Source: Variovorax gracilis (lineage in GTDB: Bacteria; Pseudomonadota; Gammaproteobacteria; Burkholderiales; Burkholderiaceae_C). From it: a stretch of DNA of 64,000 nucleotides. The notes under the pieces are model-generated. The model saw nothing but the letters and a program-made list of their open reading frames with translations, ran no database searches and was not told the DNA's origin. Location of the stretch: assembly GCF_030317115.1 (NCBI RefSeq), contig NZ_JASZYF010000001.1, positions 248,001 through 312,000 on the forward strand. The letters are read 5' to 3'. Positions 8,411-17,900 of this stretch are shown in pieces (position 1 is the first letter of the stretch; each line of letters opens with the position of its first letter). The position numbers and the translations under genes were made by a program.

Positions 8411-9385
8411 CTATTCGGGCAGCAAACCGATCTCCACGGCAATCAGCCCGAGACGGCGATGCTCCTCGCGCAGGAAGGCATCGAACTGCTGGGGCGACTG
8501 CGGCGGCGCCGCGATCGGCCCGATCGCGAGCAGCTTGTCGGCGAAGCCCGGGTTCGCGAGCATGCTGTTGATGCCCGCGTTCATTCGGGTGACGATGGCC
8601 GCGGGCGTGCCCGCCGGCGCGACGACCGCCAGCCATCCCACCATGTCGACGCCGGGCAAGGTCTCGGCCAGAGCGGGCACGTTGTCCCATCCCGCGATGC
8701 GCTTCGGCGAGGTCACCGCGAGCATGCGCAGCCGCCCCTGCCGCACCAGTTGCGCGGTCGACGCCACGTCCGCCACCAGCGCTTCCGAGTGGCCGCCCAT
8801 GAGGTCCTGCACGCCAGTGCCGATCGAGCTGTAGGCCACCAGGTTGGCGCCGGCCTTGGCGCGTGCGTTGAACAGGCGCGCGATCATGCCGCCAAAGGTG
8901 CGCGGGCCTTCGTTGGCCAGCGACAGCTTGCCGGGCTCGGCCTTGCTTCGGGCGATGAGATCCGCGACCGACTTGATCGGTGAATCGGCGCTCACCAGCA
9001 GCGCGAACGGACTGTTCGCGACGAAGGCCACCGGCACGAAGTCCTTCAGCGGGTCGTAGGGCAGCGACCTGAACAGATAGCTGTTGGTCACCAGCGCGGC
9101 GGTCGTCGCAAAGTAGAAGGTGTAGCCGTCCGGCGCCGCCTGCTTGGCCGCCTGTGCGCCGATCACGTTCTGGCCGCCCGGCTTGTTGTCGATCACGAAG
9201 GGCTGGCCGATCGACTGCGCGAGCCCGTCGCCCAGCAGCCGCGCGATGTTGTCAGGGCCGGACCCCGCGGGCTGCGAGAGCACCACCTTGATGGGCTTGC
9301 TGGGCCACGGCTCCTGTGCGCACACCCATGCATGGGGCGCCAGCGCCGCCGCGGCGAGCGTCAGTTGAAAGCTTCTTCTGTTCAT
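8411..9385 (-). CDS. Bug family solute receptor
   Basis: About 324 residues with signal peptide MNRRSFQLTLAAAALAPHAW and cleavage near VCAQ. Bug marks: SQPAGSGPDNIARLLGDGL, NKPGGQNVIGA, PDGYTFYFA and YDPLKDFVPVAF. I prefer the ATG at 9385 over the GTG one codon upstream because GGAGA lies 7 bp before it. It is the last gene of the aromatic ring-cleavage operon, about 30 bp after the hydroxylase gene, and is convergent with the GlcG-like gene 20 bp away. It is probably the periplasmic receptor for the aromatic acid handled by that operon. Confidence 0.92.
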   Translation of the reverse strand: MNRRSFQLTLAAAALAPHAWVCAQEPWPSKPIKVVLSQPAGSGPDNIARLLGDGLAQSIGQPFVIDNKPGGQNVIGAQAAKQAAPDGYTFYFATTAALVTNSYLFRSLPYDPLKDFVPVAFVANSPFALLVSADSPIKSVADLIARSKAEPGKLSLANEGPRTFGGMIARLFNARAKAGANLVAYSSIGTGVQDLMGGHSEALVADVASTAQLVRQGRLRMLAVTSPKRIAGWDNVPALAETLPGVDMVGWLAVVAPAGTPAAIVTRMNAGINSMLANPGFADKLLAIGPIAAPPQSPQQFDAFLREEHRRLGLIAVEIGLLPE

Positions 9386-9418
9386 CACCTGGTCTCCGTT
9401 GTTTGAATGGATGAGCGT

Positions 9419-10978
9419 TCAGTCAGAAAGGCGGACCGCGAGCGCGTCCAGTTGCGCATTGAGTTCCGCGGCATTCGAGGCCACGCCGTACACGTAGCGG
9501 TCGGGCCGCACGATGGCAGCGCGGCAGCCGTGGCGGCGAAACCAGTCCGCAGCCACACCTTCGGTTTCGCGCAGTGCTTCACCGAGGCGCAGGCATGTCA
9601 TGGAGGGCGCGCCGCTCGTCGGCGCCGCATCGATGGCGTCGAACGCCTCGTCGATCACCAGCCACCAGCCATTGCCGGCCAGCGTGTCGAAGCGCGCGCG
9701 CTCCCCGCCCCGCTCGATCCACGGCTGCGGAAAGATCGTGCCGTTGGCGCCATGCGGCAGGGGCGACAGCAATCCGGCCTCGAGCCCCGGAAGCACGTCC
9801 TGCCGCGGCATGTCGCGCACCACGCCGCCGCATTCGGCCAGCATGCGCGCGTCGCGCTCGCGCGCCTTGGCTTCGTCGCGCTCGCAGATCACTGCGCCGA
9901 TCCCCTTGATGCGGCTGGTGAGCTGGCGCACGTGCTGCGCCCGCTCGATGCCGTAGCTGTCGAGCAATGCCTCGGCCGCCGCACCGCGCACCTCGCCGTG
10001 GCACACCGCCGCCAGCTTCCAGGCCAGGTTGGCGACGTCACGCACGCCCTGGCACATGCCCTGCCCCAGGAAGGGCGGCTGCTGGTGCGCCGCATCGCCG
10101 GCGACGAACACCCGGCCGCTGCGCCAGCGGTCGGCCACCAGCGCGTGAAAGCGGTAGCTCGCCTGGCGCCACAGCGCTCCATCCTCAGGCGACAGCCAGC
10201 GGGACAGCAGTTTCCACGTCTCGGCCGGCTCGACGACCTTCTGCGGGTCCTCTCCGGGCTTGAGCGAGATTTCCCAGCGCCGGTGGTTGCCCGGGCCGAT
10301 CACCATCGTGCAGGGCCGGTCGGGCTCGCAGTACTGCACGCTGGTCGTGGGCAGCTTCGCCAGCCCGCGTTCGTTGGCCAGCACGTCCACCACGAGCCAC
10401 GGCTCATCGAAGGACAGGTCTTCCAGCGCAATGCCCACCTGCTCGCGCACACGGCTCGACGCACCGTCGCACGCAACGACCCAGCGCGCACGCGTGCTGC
10501 CGTGCTCCCCGTCGTCGCGGCGCCAGTCGAGCGTGACCCCCTCCCCGTCCTGGTCCAGCGACGTCACCTGAGTGCCGAGCGCCACCGTGGCGTTGGGATG
10601 CCCCTGCACATGCGCGCGCAACGCGCCCTCGACCGGCGGTTGCGTGAAGACGTTCGACGGCGTGTAGCCCAGCGGGTACGGCGGCGCGACCATGGTCAGC
10701 CGCTTGATCAACTGGCCGTCCACGCCGAAATACTCCGAGGGCGTGAAGGGTTCCAGGTGCGGCGCTACCGCATCCATCACGCCGAGTTGCTGGAACACGC
10801 GAAGGATCTCGTGGTCCACCGCGATCGCACGCGGCTTGTCATACACCTCGCGCGACCGGTCGCAGACCCACACGCGCAAGCCCATGCCCGCGAGCAAGCC
10901 CGCCGCAACCGCCCCCGACGGGCCGAAGCCGACCACCGCGACGTCGAAGTCGACGCCGCGCTGCGTTGATGAAGCCAT
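9419..10978 (-). CDS. FAD-dependent aromatic hydroxylase, MhpA-like
   Basis: 519-residue group A flavoprotein monooxygenase. VVGFGPSGAVAAGLLAGMG near residues 15-33 is the FAD dinucleotide loop, PRAIAVDHEILRVFQQLGV is the segment conserved in 3-(3-hydroxyphenyl)propionate hydroxylases, VVACDGASSRVRE is the DG motif, and VFVAGDAAHQQPPFLGQGM is the second FAD (GD) motif. The reaction is NAD(P)H- and O2-dependent ring hydroxylation giving a catechol-type product. It follows the FAH hydrolase by 4 bp in an operon with an extradiol-type dioxygenase. The similarity is to MhpA but the other mhp genes are absent, so the true substrate is open. Confidence 0.9.
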   Translation of the reverse strand: MASSTQRGVDFDVAVVGFGPSGAVAAGLLAGMGLRVWVCDRSREVYDKPRAIAVDHEILRVFQQLGVMDAVAPHLEPFTPSEYFGVDGQLIKRLTMVAPPYPLGYTPSNVFTQPPVEGALRAHVQGHPNATVALGTQVTSLDQDGEGVTLDWRRDDGEHGSTRARWVVACDGASSRVREQVGIALEDLSFDEPWLVVDVLANERGLAKLPTTSVQYCEPDRPCTMVIGPGNHRRWEISLKPGEDPQKVVEPAETWKLLSRWLSPEDGALWRQASYRFHALVADRWRSGRVFVAGDAAHQQPPFLGQGMCQGVRDVANLAWKLAAVCHGEVRGAAAEALLDSYGIERAQHVRQLTSRIKGIGAVICERDEAKARERDARMLAECGGVVRDMPRQDVLPGLEAGLLSPLPHGANGTIFPQPWIERGGERARFDTLAGNGWWLVIDEAFDAIDAAPTSGAPSMTCLRLGEALRETEGVAADWFRRHGCRAAIVRPDRYVYGVASNAAELNAQLDALAVRLSD

Positions 10979-10982
10979 GCCT

Positions 10983-11846
10983 TCAGTCCTCGGCGCGGAT
11001 CGGGTTCACGAGTGTGCCGATGCGCTCGATCTCGACCTCGAAGGTGTCGCCGGCCTTCATCCATACCGGGGGCGTGCGCGCCTGCCCCACGCCGGCCGGC
11101 GTGCCCATCACGATCACGTCGCCCGGCTCCAGCGTGAGCACGTCGCTCAGCAGGGAGATGGTCTCGGCAACGCCCCAGATCATGTCGGTGGTGTTGGCGC
11201 TCTGCATCACCTCACCGTTGAGGCGCCCCTGGATCTTCAGGCCGGCCGCCGCAGGCGGCAGCTCGTCGGCCGTGACCAGCACCGGCCCGAACCCGCCCGT
11301 GCCGTCGAAGTTCTTGCCGATGGTCCATTGCGGCGTGCGCTTCTGGTAGTCGCGCACCGACATGTCGTTGAAGCAGGTGTAGCCGAACACATAGCCCGGC
11401 GCATCCTCCTGCGACACATGGCGCGGAACGCGGCGGCCGATCACCAGCGCCAGCTCGGCCTCGTAGTCGAACTTGCCTGACACCCTGGGCAGGATGCCCG
11501 GCGCGCCGTGCGCCACCAGCGAGGTCGCGCCGCGGAAAAAGAACCATGGGTACTCGGGCTTTTCGCGCCCGCCTTCCTTGGCATGGTCGAAGTAGTTCAG
11601 GCCGAGGCAGATGATCTTGCCCGGCTCAGGCATCAGCGGCGCGAACTGCTGCCCGGCCAGCGGAAGGCGCGGCGCGGTCGATGCGATGGCGGCCTTGGCC
11701 GCGGCCACCAGATCGACGCCCGCCGCGAGTGCGGCGCGCAGATCCGGCGGCACTTGCGGCTGGGCCGATTGCAGGTCGATGAGCTGGTCGCCGTCGACCA
11801 CGCCGAGGCGCGCGCCCCCGTCGTGCAGGAAGGTGGTGAGTTTCAT
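10983..11846 (-). CDS. Fumarylacetoacetate hydrolase family protein
   Basis: 287 residues of the FAH superfamily. After an N-terminal cap region (MKLTTFLHDGGARLGVV) comes the catalytic fold: LGLNYFDHAKEGG, the metal-binding FDYEAELALVIG (Glu-x-Glu), FNDMSVRDYQ, then KNFDGTGGFGPVL and the terminal GDVIVMGTPAGVG. Members hydrolyse or decarboxylate ring-cleavage products in aromatic catabolism. The start ATG overlaps the VOC gene's TGA (ATGA), which fixes it and indicates translational coupling. Likely acts directly after the extradiol-type dioxygenase in this operon. Confidence 0.93.
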   Translation of the reverse strand: MKLTTFLHDGGARLGVVDGDQLIDLQSAQPQVPPDLRAALAAGVDLVAAAKAAIASTAPRLPLAGQQFAPLMPEPGKIICLGLNYFDHAKEGGREKPEYPWFFFRGATSLVAHGAPGILPRVSGKFDYEAELALVIGRRVPRHVSQEDAPGYVFGYTCFNDMSVRDYQKRTPQWTIGKNFDGTGGFGPVLVTADELPPAAAGLKIQGRLNGEVMQSANTTDMIWGVAETISLLSDVLTLEPGDVIVMGTPAGVGQARTPPVWMKAGDTFEVEIERIGTLVNPIRAED

Positions 11847-12754
11847 GAATGCTCCGGAGTCGGGATGAAGAAAACCTGTCGCTGCGCCTCCTTGAGGCGC
11901 GCCGATGGCGGCTGCGAGATGCCCCACTGGTCGACGCGGCCCGGCGGCCACGTCCAGTCGGCCGGGCCGCCTGCCACGTAGCTGTCGTCGATCTGCTCGA
12001 CCTCGGCCGTGTACTCGATCACTTCGCCGAAGGGGCCGATGAAGTAGTTGAAGGCGTTGTCGCCGGGGCCGTGCCGCCCGGGGCCCCACTCGATCGCGTG
12101 GCCGGCGTCCTTCATGCGCCCGCCGCCGCGCATCACCGACTCGAGGTCGGGCATCACGAAGGCGATGTGATTGAGAGCATCGTTGTCGGTGTCGCCCAGC
12201 GCCACGCTGTGGTGGTCTGCGTTGCAGTTGAGGAAGGCCATGATCCGCGTGCGATCGGCCAGCCGGAAGCCGAGGGCCTGTTCGAAGAAGGCTTGCGACG
12301 CGGCCACGTCGTGGCTGTTGAGCACCACGTGCGCGAGGCGCGTCGGCTGGTCCCTGGCCTCGTGCGCATCGGCGTGCAAGGCGTCGCCGTGCACCACCTG
12401 CAGCAGGCGGCCGTGTGGATCGCGCAACGTGAGTCCGATGCCGCCGCCGGGCTCTGCAATGGGCGCCAGCGCTCCGACGATCCGGCCGCCCGCGCGCACC
12501 GCCGCTTCGGCCACGGCCTGCAAAGCCTCGGCGCTGCGCGCACGCAAGGTCACATGCCGGATCGCGCACGCCGTGCCGCCGCGGTGCAGCGCCAGCAGAT
12601 GATGGTCGGTGCCGGTCCCGCGCAGGTAGAGCGCATCGTCCGTACGCGCCGCGACCTTCAGGTGCCAGACGCGGGTATAGAAATCCTCGGCACGCACGAG
12701 GTCGGGCACGTCGAGCGCGACGCTGCGCAGGCCGCTGATCCAGGGTGAACTCAT
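11843..12754 (-). CDS. VOC family extradiol-type dioxygenase
   Basis: 303 residues with two vicinal-oxygen-chelate modules. The C-terminal module keeps the three expected metal ligands of type I extradiol dioxygenases: His in RLAHVVLNSHD, His in ALNHIAFVMP and Glu in GEVIEYTAEV. The N-terminal module (SGLRSVALDVPDLVRAEDFY) lacks a full set, as is normal. The chosen ATG (MSSPWISG) is preceded by AAGGAG; the longer reading adds 19 residues of no family character. Enzymes of this class cleave catechols with Fe(II) and O2. It lies between an amidohydrolase and an FAH hydrolase, matching a meta-cleavage order. Confidence 0.88.
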   Translation of the reverse strand: MSSPWISGLRSVALDVPDLVRAEDFYTRVWHLKVAARTDDALYLRGTGTDHHLLALHRGGTACAIRHVTLRARSAEALQAVAEAAVRAGGRIVGALAPIAEPGGGIGLTLRDPHGRLLQVVHGDALHADAHEARDQPTRLAHVVLNSHDVAASQAFFEQALGFRLADRTRIMAFLNCNADHHSVALGDTDNDALNHIAFVMPDLESVMRGGGRMKDAGHAIEWGPGRHGPGDNAFNYFIGPFGEVIEYTAEVEQIDDSYVAGGPADWTWPPGRVDQWGISQPPSARLKEAQRQVFFIPTPEHS

Positions 12755-12764
12755 TCCTGCTCCT

Positions 12765-13820
12765 TCAATGCTTCGCCGACGCGAAGGCGCGCGCGAGAAA
12801 GCGCCGCGCATTGCCGTCGATCAAGTGGTCCGCCGCCTCGGCCCCGAAGCCGGCCGCTTCGATCCGCGCCAGCGGTGCGTGTTCGTGGAAATTGAACGGG
12901 TAGTCGGTGCCGACCATCAACTGCGTGCCACCGAACATTGCCGCCAGGTGCGCCAGCGTGGCGGCGTCGAACACCAGCGTGTCGTAGAAGAGGCGACGCG
13001 CCTGCTCGACCGGCGATGCCTGCACCTGTTCCTTGAGCGCCGGGAACACGCCCCACCCCTGCTGCAGGCGCGGCAGCAGCATCGCGAGCGTGCCGCCGCC
13101 GTGACTGAAGGCGATGCGCAACTTCGGCCGGCGCATCAACAGATTGCCGGTGATGACCGACGCGGCGGCCAGCCCGACATCGGTCGGATAGGCAAGCACC
13201 TGTTGCAGTGGGGCCGGGCCCACCAGCCGGTCCATGCCGGTCGGCTTGAGCGCATGCACGAACACTGCGGCATCGAGCGCCTCGCAAGCCTCGAAGAAGG
13301 GATCGAAGCGCGGGTCGCCGATGGGCGTGCCGTTGACGTTGCTGCCGATCTCGACACCCGCGAATCCGAGCGTCTCGACGGCATGCCGAAGCTCGGCGAT
13401 GGCGAGGTCGGTGTCCTGCAGCGGCACGGCGCCCATCCCGATCAGCACACCGCCCGACTCCGCCACCATCGTCGAGATCTGCTCGTTGAGGTAGCGCAGA
13501 AGCTGTTGCGCATCGGCCGGCTCCATCCAGTACGACAGCAATTCCGGCATCGGCGAAATGGCCTGGTGCGCCAACCCCATCTCCGGCAGATCGGCCAGGC
13601 GACGCGTCACGCTCCAGCACTTCTCCGAGACTGTGCGGTAGTTGCTGCCGGCGATCATCACGTGGCGGTGGCACAGGCCCCCGGCATCGGGCGCCGCGGT
13701 GGTCGAGGGCCATTGCGCCGGCACCCTGTTGCCGAGGTACGCCGGAAATTCCGCCGGGACCATGTGCGCATGCACGTCGATGCCGCAGGCGCAGCGCAGG
13801 CGAGGTGTGCCTTCAGACAT
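12765..13820 (-). CDS. Amidohydrolase family protein (ACMSD-like metal hydrolase/decarboxylase)
   Basis: 351 residues from the ATG beginning MSEGTPR. Metal-binding marks of the amidohydrolase_2/ACMSD group are visible: DVHAHMVP near the N-terminus, HAL in AAVFVHALKPTGM, a SHGGGTLAM segment, and the distal Asp in LMVGTDYPFNFHEHAP. ACMSD-type members decarboxylate ring-cleavage semialdehydes or aromatic acids with zinc. First gene of the ring-cleavage operon; the VOC gene follows by 10 bp. A GTG three codons upstream is an alternative start. A short overlapping reading frame with a better ribosome binding site lies just upstream. Confidence 0.88.
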   Translation of the reverse strand: MSEGTPRLRCACGIDVHAHMVPAEFPAYLGNRVPAQWPSTTAAPDAGGLCHRHVMIAGSNYRTVSEKCWSVTRRLADLPEMGLAHQAISPMPELLSYWMEPADAQQLLRYLNEQISTMVAESGGVLIGMGAVPLQDTDLAIAELRHAVETLGFAGVEIGSNVNGTPIGDPRFDPFFEACEALDAAVFVHALKPTGMDRLVGPAPLQQVLAYPTDVGLAAASVITGNLLMRRPKLRIAFSHGGGTLAMLLPRLQQGWGVFPALKEQVQASPVEQARRLFYDTLVFDAATLAHLAAMFGGTQLMVGTDYPFNFHEHAPLARIEAAGFGAEAADHLIDGNARRFLARAFASAKH

Positions 13821-13851
13821 CCCCTGCACCCTGCCGAATCCGATGAACCAT
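13813..13851 (-). other. Possible 12-codon leader reading frame overlapping the amidohydrolase start
   Basis: GGAGACAAC directly precedes an ATG at 13851 that opens 12 codons and stops at 13813, eight bases inside the amidohydrolase gene, whose own ATG at 13820 has only a weak ribosome binding site. The arrangement could couple translation through stop-start, or the strong site could be a relic of a different start. Nothing in the encoded peptide is recognisable. Confidence 0.35.
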
Positions 13852-13930
13852 GTTGTCTCCTGTCAGCCGCATCGACCACGTCCACGGCCTGTTGGAGGCG
13901 AAGTCTAGGCACGGGCGGTCTATTGATGAA

Positions 13931-13958
13931 GTGGATTTGACGTATACATAGAATCCAC
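13931..13958. promoter_or_regulatory. Inverted repeat in the lysR/amidohydrolase divergent promoter region
   Basis: GTGGATT (13931-13937) and AATCCAC (13952-13958) form perfect 7-bp arms around 14 bp that contain the small palindrome GTATAC. The element ends 3 bp before the LysR start codon, so a bound protein would block that gene's start. Probable LysR binding site for autoregulation and control of the ring-cleavage operon (inferred). Confidence 0.5.
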
Positions 13959-13961
13959 CAC

Positions 13962-14864
13962 ATGGATATCAGGCAAGTCGACCTCAACCTTCTGGTGGCC
14001 TTCCACGCCATGTCGGAACACCGCAGCGTCACCCGCGCCGCGGAAGCCATCGGCCTGAGCCAGCCGGCCATGAGCGCGGCCGTGGCCCGGCTCCGGGTAC
14101 TGTTCAACGACGCGTTGTTCGTGAAGACCGGTGCCGGCATGCAGCCGACTCCGCGGGCCGCCGAGCTGGATGGCGCGGTGCGGCGTGTCATCGAAACCAT
14201 CAAGGCCGACATCCTGCCGGCGCCCGGCTTCGATCCGCTGCTGGCTGGCAAGGTGTTCACCCTCGTCACGCCGGACATCGCCGAAGTGCATTTCCTGCCG
14301 CGCATCCTGGCGGCCTTCGCCCAGGAGGCGCCGCATTGCGACCTGCGCACCTTCTCGATGCCGCGGCAGGCGGCGGCAGAGGCGCTGGAGACCGGTGCGG
14401 CCGAACTCGCCATCGGCTACCTGCCGGACCTGCAGAAGGCCGGCTTCTTCCTGCAGAAGCTGTTCCGCAACGACTATGTATGCATCGTGCGCGGCGACCA
14501 TCCGACCATCGGCGAGCGTCTGACGCTCAAGACCTATCTGGCCGCCTCCCATGCGGTGGTGAGCCCCGACGGCCGCGAGCACCTGCTCGACCAGTTCCTG
14601 CAGCGCCGGGGATTGAAGCGGCGCGTGCTGGTCGGACTGTCGCACTTCATGAGCCTCCTGCCCATCATCGAGGCATCGGATCTGGTTGCGACCGTGCCGC
14701 GCGACCTGGCGAACATCTGCATGCGCTACGCCAGCATCCGCATCGTCGACCCGCCCTTCAAGGCGCCCGTGGTCGAAGTGCACCAGTTCTGGCACCGGCG
14801 TTTTCACCAGGACGCATCCAACATCTGGCTGCGCGGGCTGGTGCAGCGGCTGTTCGTTCCCTGA
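13962..14864 (+). CDS. LysR family transcriptional regulator
   Basis: 300 residues. The N-terminal winged HTH reads RQVDLNLLVAFHAMSEHRS, then VTRAAEAIGLSQPAMSAAVARL, as in the NodD/NahR/SyrM branch, and the effector domain follows from about residue 90 (FTLVTPDIAEVHFLPRIL). It is divergent from the ring-cleavage operon, with about 110-140 bp between them that includes a 7-bp inverted repeat. It is the obvious candidate activator, with an aromatic acid or pathway intermediate as co-inducer. The start is at once downstream of the palindrome, with TATACA about 14 bp before it. Confidence 0.93.
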   Translation: MDIRQVDLNLLVAFHAMSEHRSVTRAAEAIGLSQPAMSAAVARLRVLFNDALFVKTGAGMQPTPRAAELDGAVRRVIETIKADILPAPGFDPLLAGKVFTLVTPDIAEVHFLPRILAAFAQEAPHCDLRTFSMPRQAAAEALETGAAELAIGYLPDLQKAGFFLQKLFRNDYVCIVRGDHPTIGERLTLKTYLAASHAVVSPDGREHLLDQFLQRRGLKRRVLVGLSHFMSLLPIIEASDLVATVPRDLANICMRYASIRIVDPPFKAPVVEVHQFWHRRFHQDASNIWLRGLVQRLFVP

Positions 14865-14955
14865 TCGGGGGCTGCGCATCTTCGCGCCGCTTCGCTAGAC
14901 TCCACGCGGTGTGCGCCTCTCGCGCATCCCCCCTGATCGCAGGAGCCAATGCCTT

Positions 14956-17900
14956 ATGGCGGAGTCCCGGTCCCGGCCACTGTCGATGCACGCGCTGCGC
15001 GCCGATGCAGACCCGCGCGAGCCCTTCGAGCGGCTGGTGGACGCGGGCGTGCGGCTGAACGGGGTGCGCAGCGAAGGAGAGTTGCACGAATGCCTGGTCC
15101 GCGAGACAGCCGATCTCGGCGGCGCGCAGCGGGTGCTGCTGGTGCTCGACGCCGACGACGGCTTGCGGATTGCCGGCTCGACGCTGCCGCGCGGCGAGGA
15201 TGCCGCCACCCTGCTGCGCGCCATCGAACCCTGGCTTGCCGAATCCCGCCGCACGCGCACGTCGAGCCTGCGGCATGGACCCGCCGGCGCCAAGCCGGCG
15301 GCGCAACGCTCCTGCCTGATCGCACCGCTGAAGGCGCAGGATGAACCGCTCGGCTTCCTCTATGCCGACATCGAGGGCGCCGTCGGGCGGTTCCATGACA
15401 CCGACCGCGACCTGCTGGCCGCGCTGGCGAGCCAGGCCGCGGTGGCCTTGTCCAACATCCGCTCCCGCGACGACATGGAACGCCGGCTCGCCCAGCGCAC
15501 TGCCGAACTCGCGCAGCGCGCCGGTGCGCTCACCCTCATCGACAGCATCCAGGAGGGCATCGCGGCCCGGCTGCCGTTCGACGCCATCATCCACATGGTG
15601 GGCGACAAGCTGCGCGAGGTGTTCGACTCCGGCGACGTCAACATCCTGTGGTGGGACGACAAGGCCAACCTCGTCCAGGCGCTGTACCGCTACGAGCACA
15701 ACCTGCCGCTGCCCTTGCCGCCCGCACGCCCGGTGAGGCCGGGCGAAGTGCTGGAACAGATCCTCCATGACCGCCATGTGCGCGTAGCGAACACGCGCGA
15801 GGAGCAGACCCGGGCCGGCCTCCACCCGGCGCCCGGAACCGACTGGGCGCACTCGATCGCCGCCGTTCCCATCATCGGCAGCGACCGCGTCCTGGGCGCC
15901 ATCGGGCTGCAGAACCACGAGCGCGAATACGCATTCGGGGCCGATGAGATCCAACTCCTCGAAACCGTGGCGGCCAGCATGGGCGTCGCGCTGGAGAACG
16001 CCCGATTGTTCGACGAAACACAGGAGACGCTGGCGCACCAGACCGCGACGGCCGAGGTGCTGCGGGTGATCGGCAGTTCCGTCGCCGACCCGGGCCCGGT
16101 GTTCGACAAGATCCTCGAATGCTGCGAACGGCTGTTCGACGTCAGTTCCTTCGCGCTGATGATGGTCGACGACGACGGCCGGCTCGCGCTCAAGCGCTGG
16201 ATGATGACGCCCGCCGGCCGTGCGGCGATCGGCGAGGCCCGCGCCGCCCAGCTCCAGCCCGTGATGCAGGCGAGCTACCCGGCGGCGCCCGGCGACACCT
16301 CCGCCGAACTGGCGTTCCGCACCGGCGACCTGGTGGAATTCGCCGACGTCCTGAACGACGCCTCGGCACCGCCCGTGTTGCGCCGCAATGCCCTTCAGCT
16401 TGGAAGGAGCTTCGCGAACGTGGCTGCGCCGCTGATGTGGCAAGGCCGCGGCATCGGCCTGCTGAGCATGCAGCGCAGCGAGATCGGCCCTTTCCGCCGC
16501 AGCGAGCGGGCGTTGCTCAAGACCTTCGCCGACCAGGCAGTGATCGCGATCCAGAACGCGCGCCTCTTCAACGAGACGCAGGAGGCGCTGCACAAGGTCG
16601 AGGAACGCACCGCCGAGTTGAGCGAGTCGCTCGACTACCAGACCGCGATCAGCGATGTGCTGCGCGTCATCAGCGAGTCGCCGACCGACGTGACGCCGGT
16701 GTTCGAGGCCATCCTGGACTGCGCGACACGGCTGTTCGGCAGCCCGACCTCGGCCATCTTCAGCTACGACGGCCGGCTGGTTCACCTGGCCGCGACCCGC
16801 AACTGGTCCGAATCGGCGCTGGCGTCGGCACGCGCCATATGGCCGGCGCCCCCCACCCTGCAGCAACTGACCGGCCGCGTCATCCAGGAACGAAAGGCGC
16901 TCAGCATCCAGGACACGTGGTCGGAGCCGAACTACGACCGCCAGCTGGCGAATACCGGGAACTGGCGCCGGATCATTTCCGCGCCGATGCTCAAGGACGG
17001 AGAGCCGATCGGCGTGATCTCCACCGCCTGGCCGGAGCCGGGCGTGACGCCGCAACGCCAGATCGATCTGCTCAAGCTCTTCGCCGACCAGGCCGTGATC
17101 GCGATCGAGAACATGCGGCTCATCAACGAGACCCGCGAGGCGCTGGAGCGCCAGACCGCCACGTCCGAAGTGCTGAAGGTCATCAGCGGCTCGCCCACGG
17201 ATGTTCAGCCGGTGCTCAATACGGTGGCCGAGCGCGCCGGCATCCTGTGCCGCGCCGAGGGCAGCCGGGTGTGGCTCGCGGTCGACGGCAAGCTGCGCGC
17301 GATGACGAGCTACGGCCCGGCGTACCAGGCCGGCGCGATGGGAGTGGAACTGCCGCTGCGCGCCGGGTCGATCGCGGGCCGCGCATTCCTGGAGCGCCGT
17401 TGCGTGCATGTCGAGGACGTGGTGCCCCTCATGGACACCGAATACCCGGACGTGCGCGAACTCCAGGCGCGCAACGGCTTTCGCACGGTGCTGGCCGTGC
17501 CGATGCTTCGCGACGGCCAATCGATCGGCGTGATCGCCCTGCTGCGCAACCAGGTGCGGCCTTTCGCGCCGGTGGAGATCGGCCTGGTGCAGACCTTCGC
17601 CGACCAGGCCGTGATGGCGATCGAGAACGTGCGGCTCATCAACGAGACCCGCGAGGCACTGGAGCAGCAGACCGCCATCGCCGAGATCCTGCGTGTCATC
17701 AGCAGTTCGCCGACAGAGACGCAACCGGTCTTCGATGCCATCGTTCAGGCCTGCCAGCGCTTGTTCGAAGGCCGCGCGGTCGCGTTCTGCATGCCGCGCG
17801 ACGGCACGATCGAGACCGTGGCCTTTGCCGACGACGGCACGCGTGGCGAGCGCCAGGGCGGATTCCTGAATCCCTGGCCGCTCGATCGCGGCAGCGGCGC

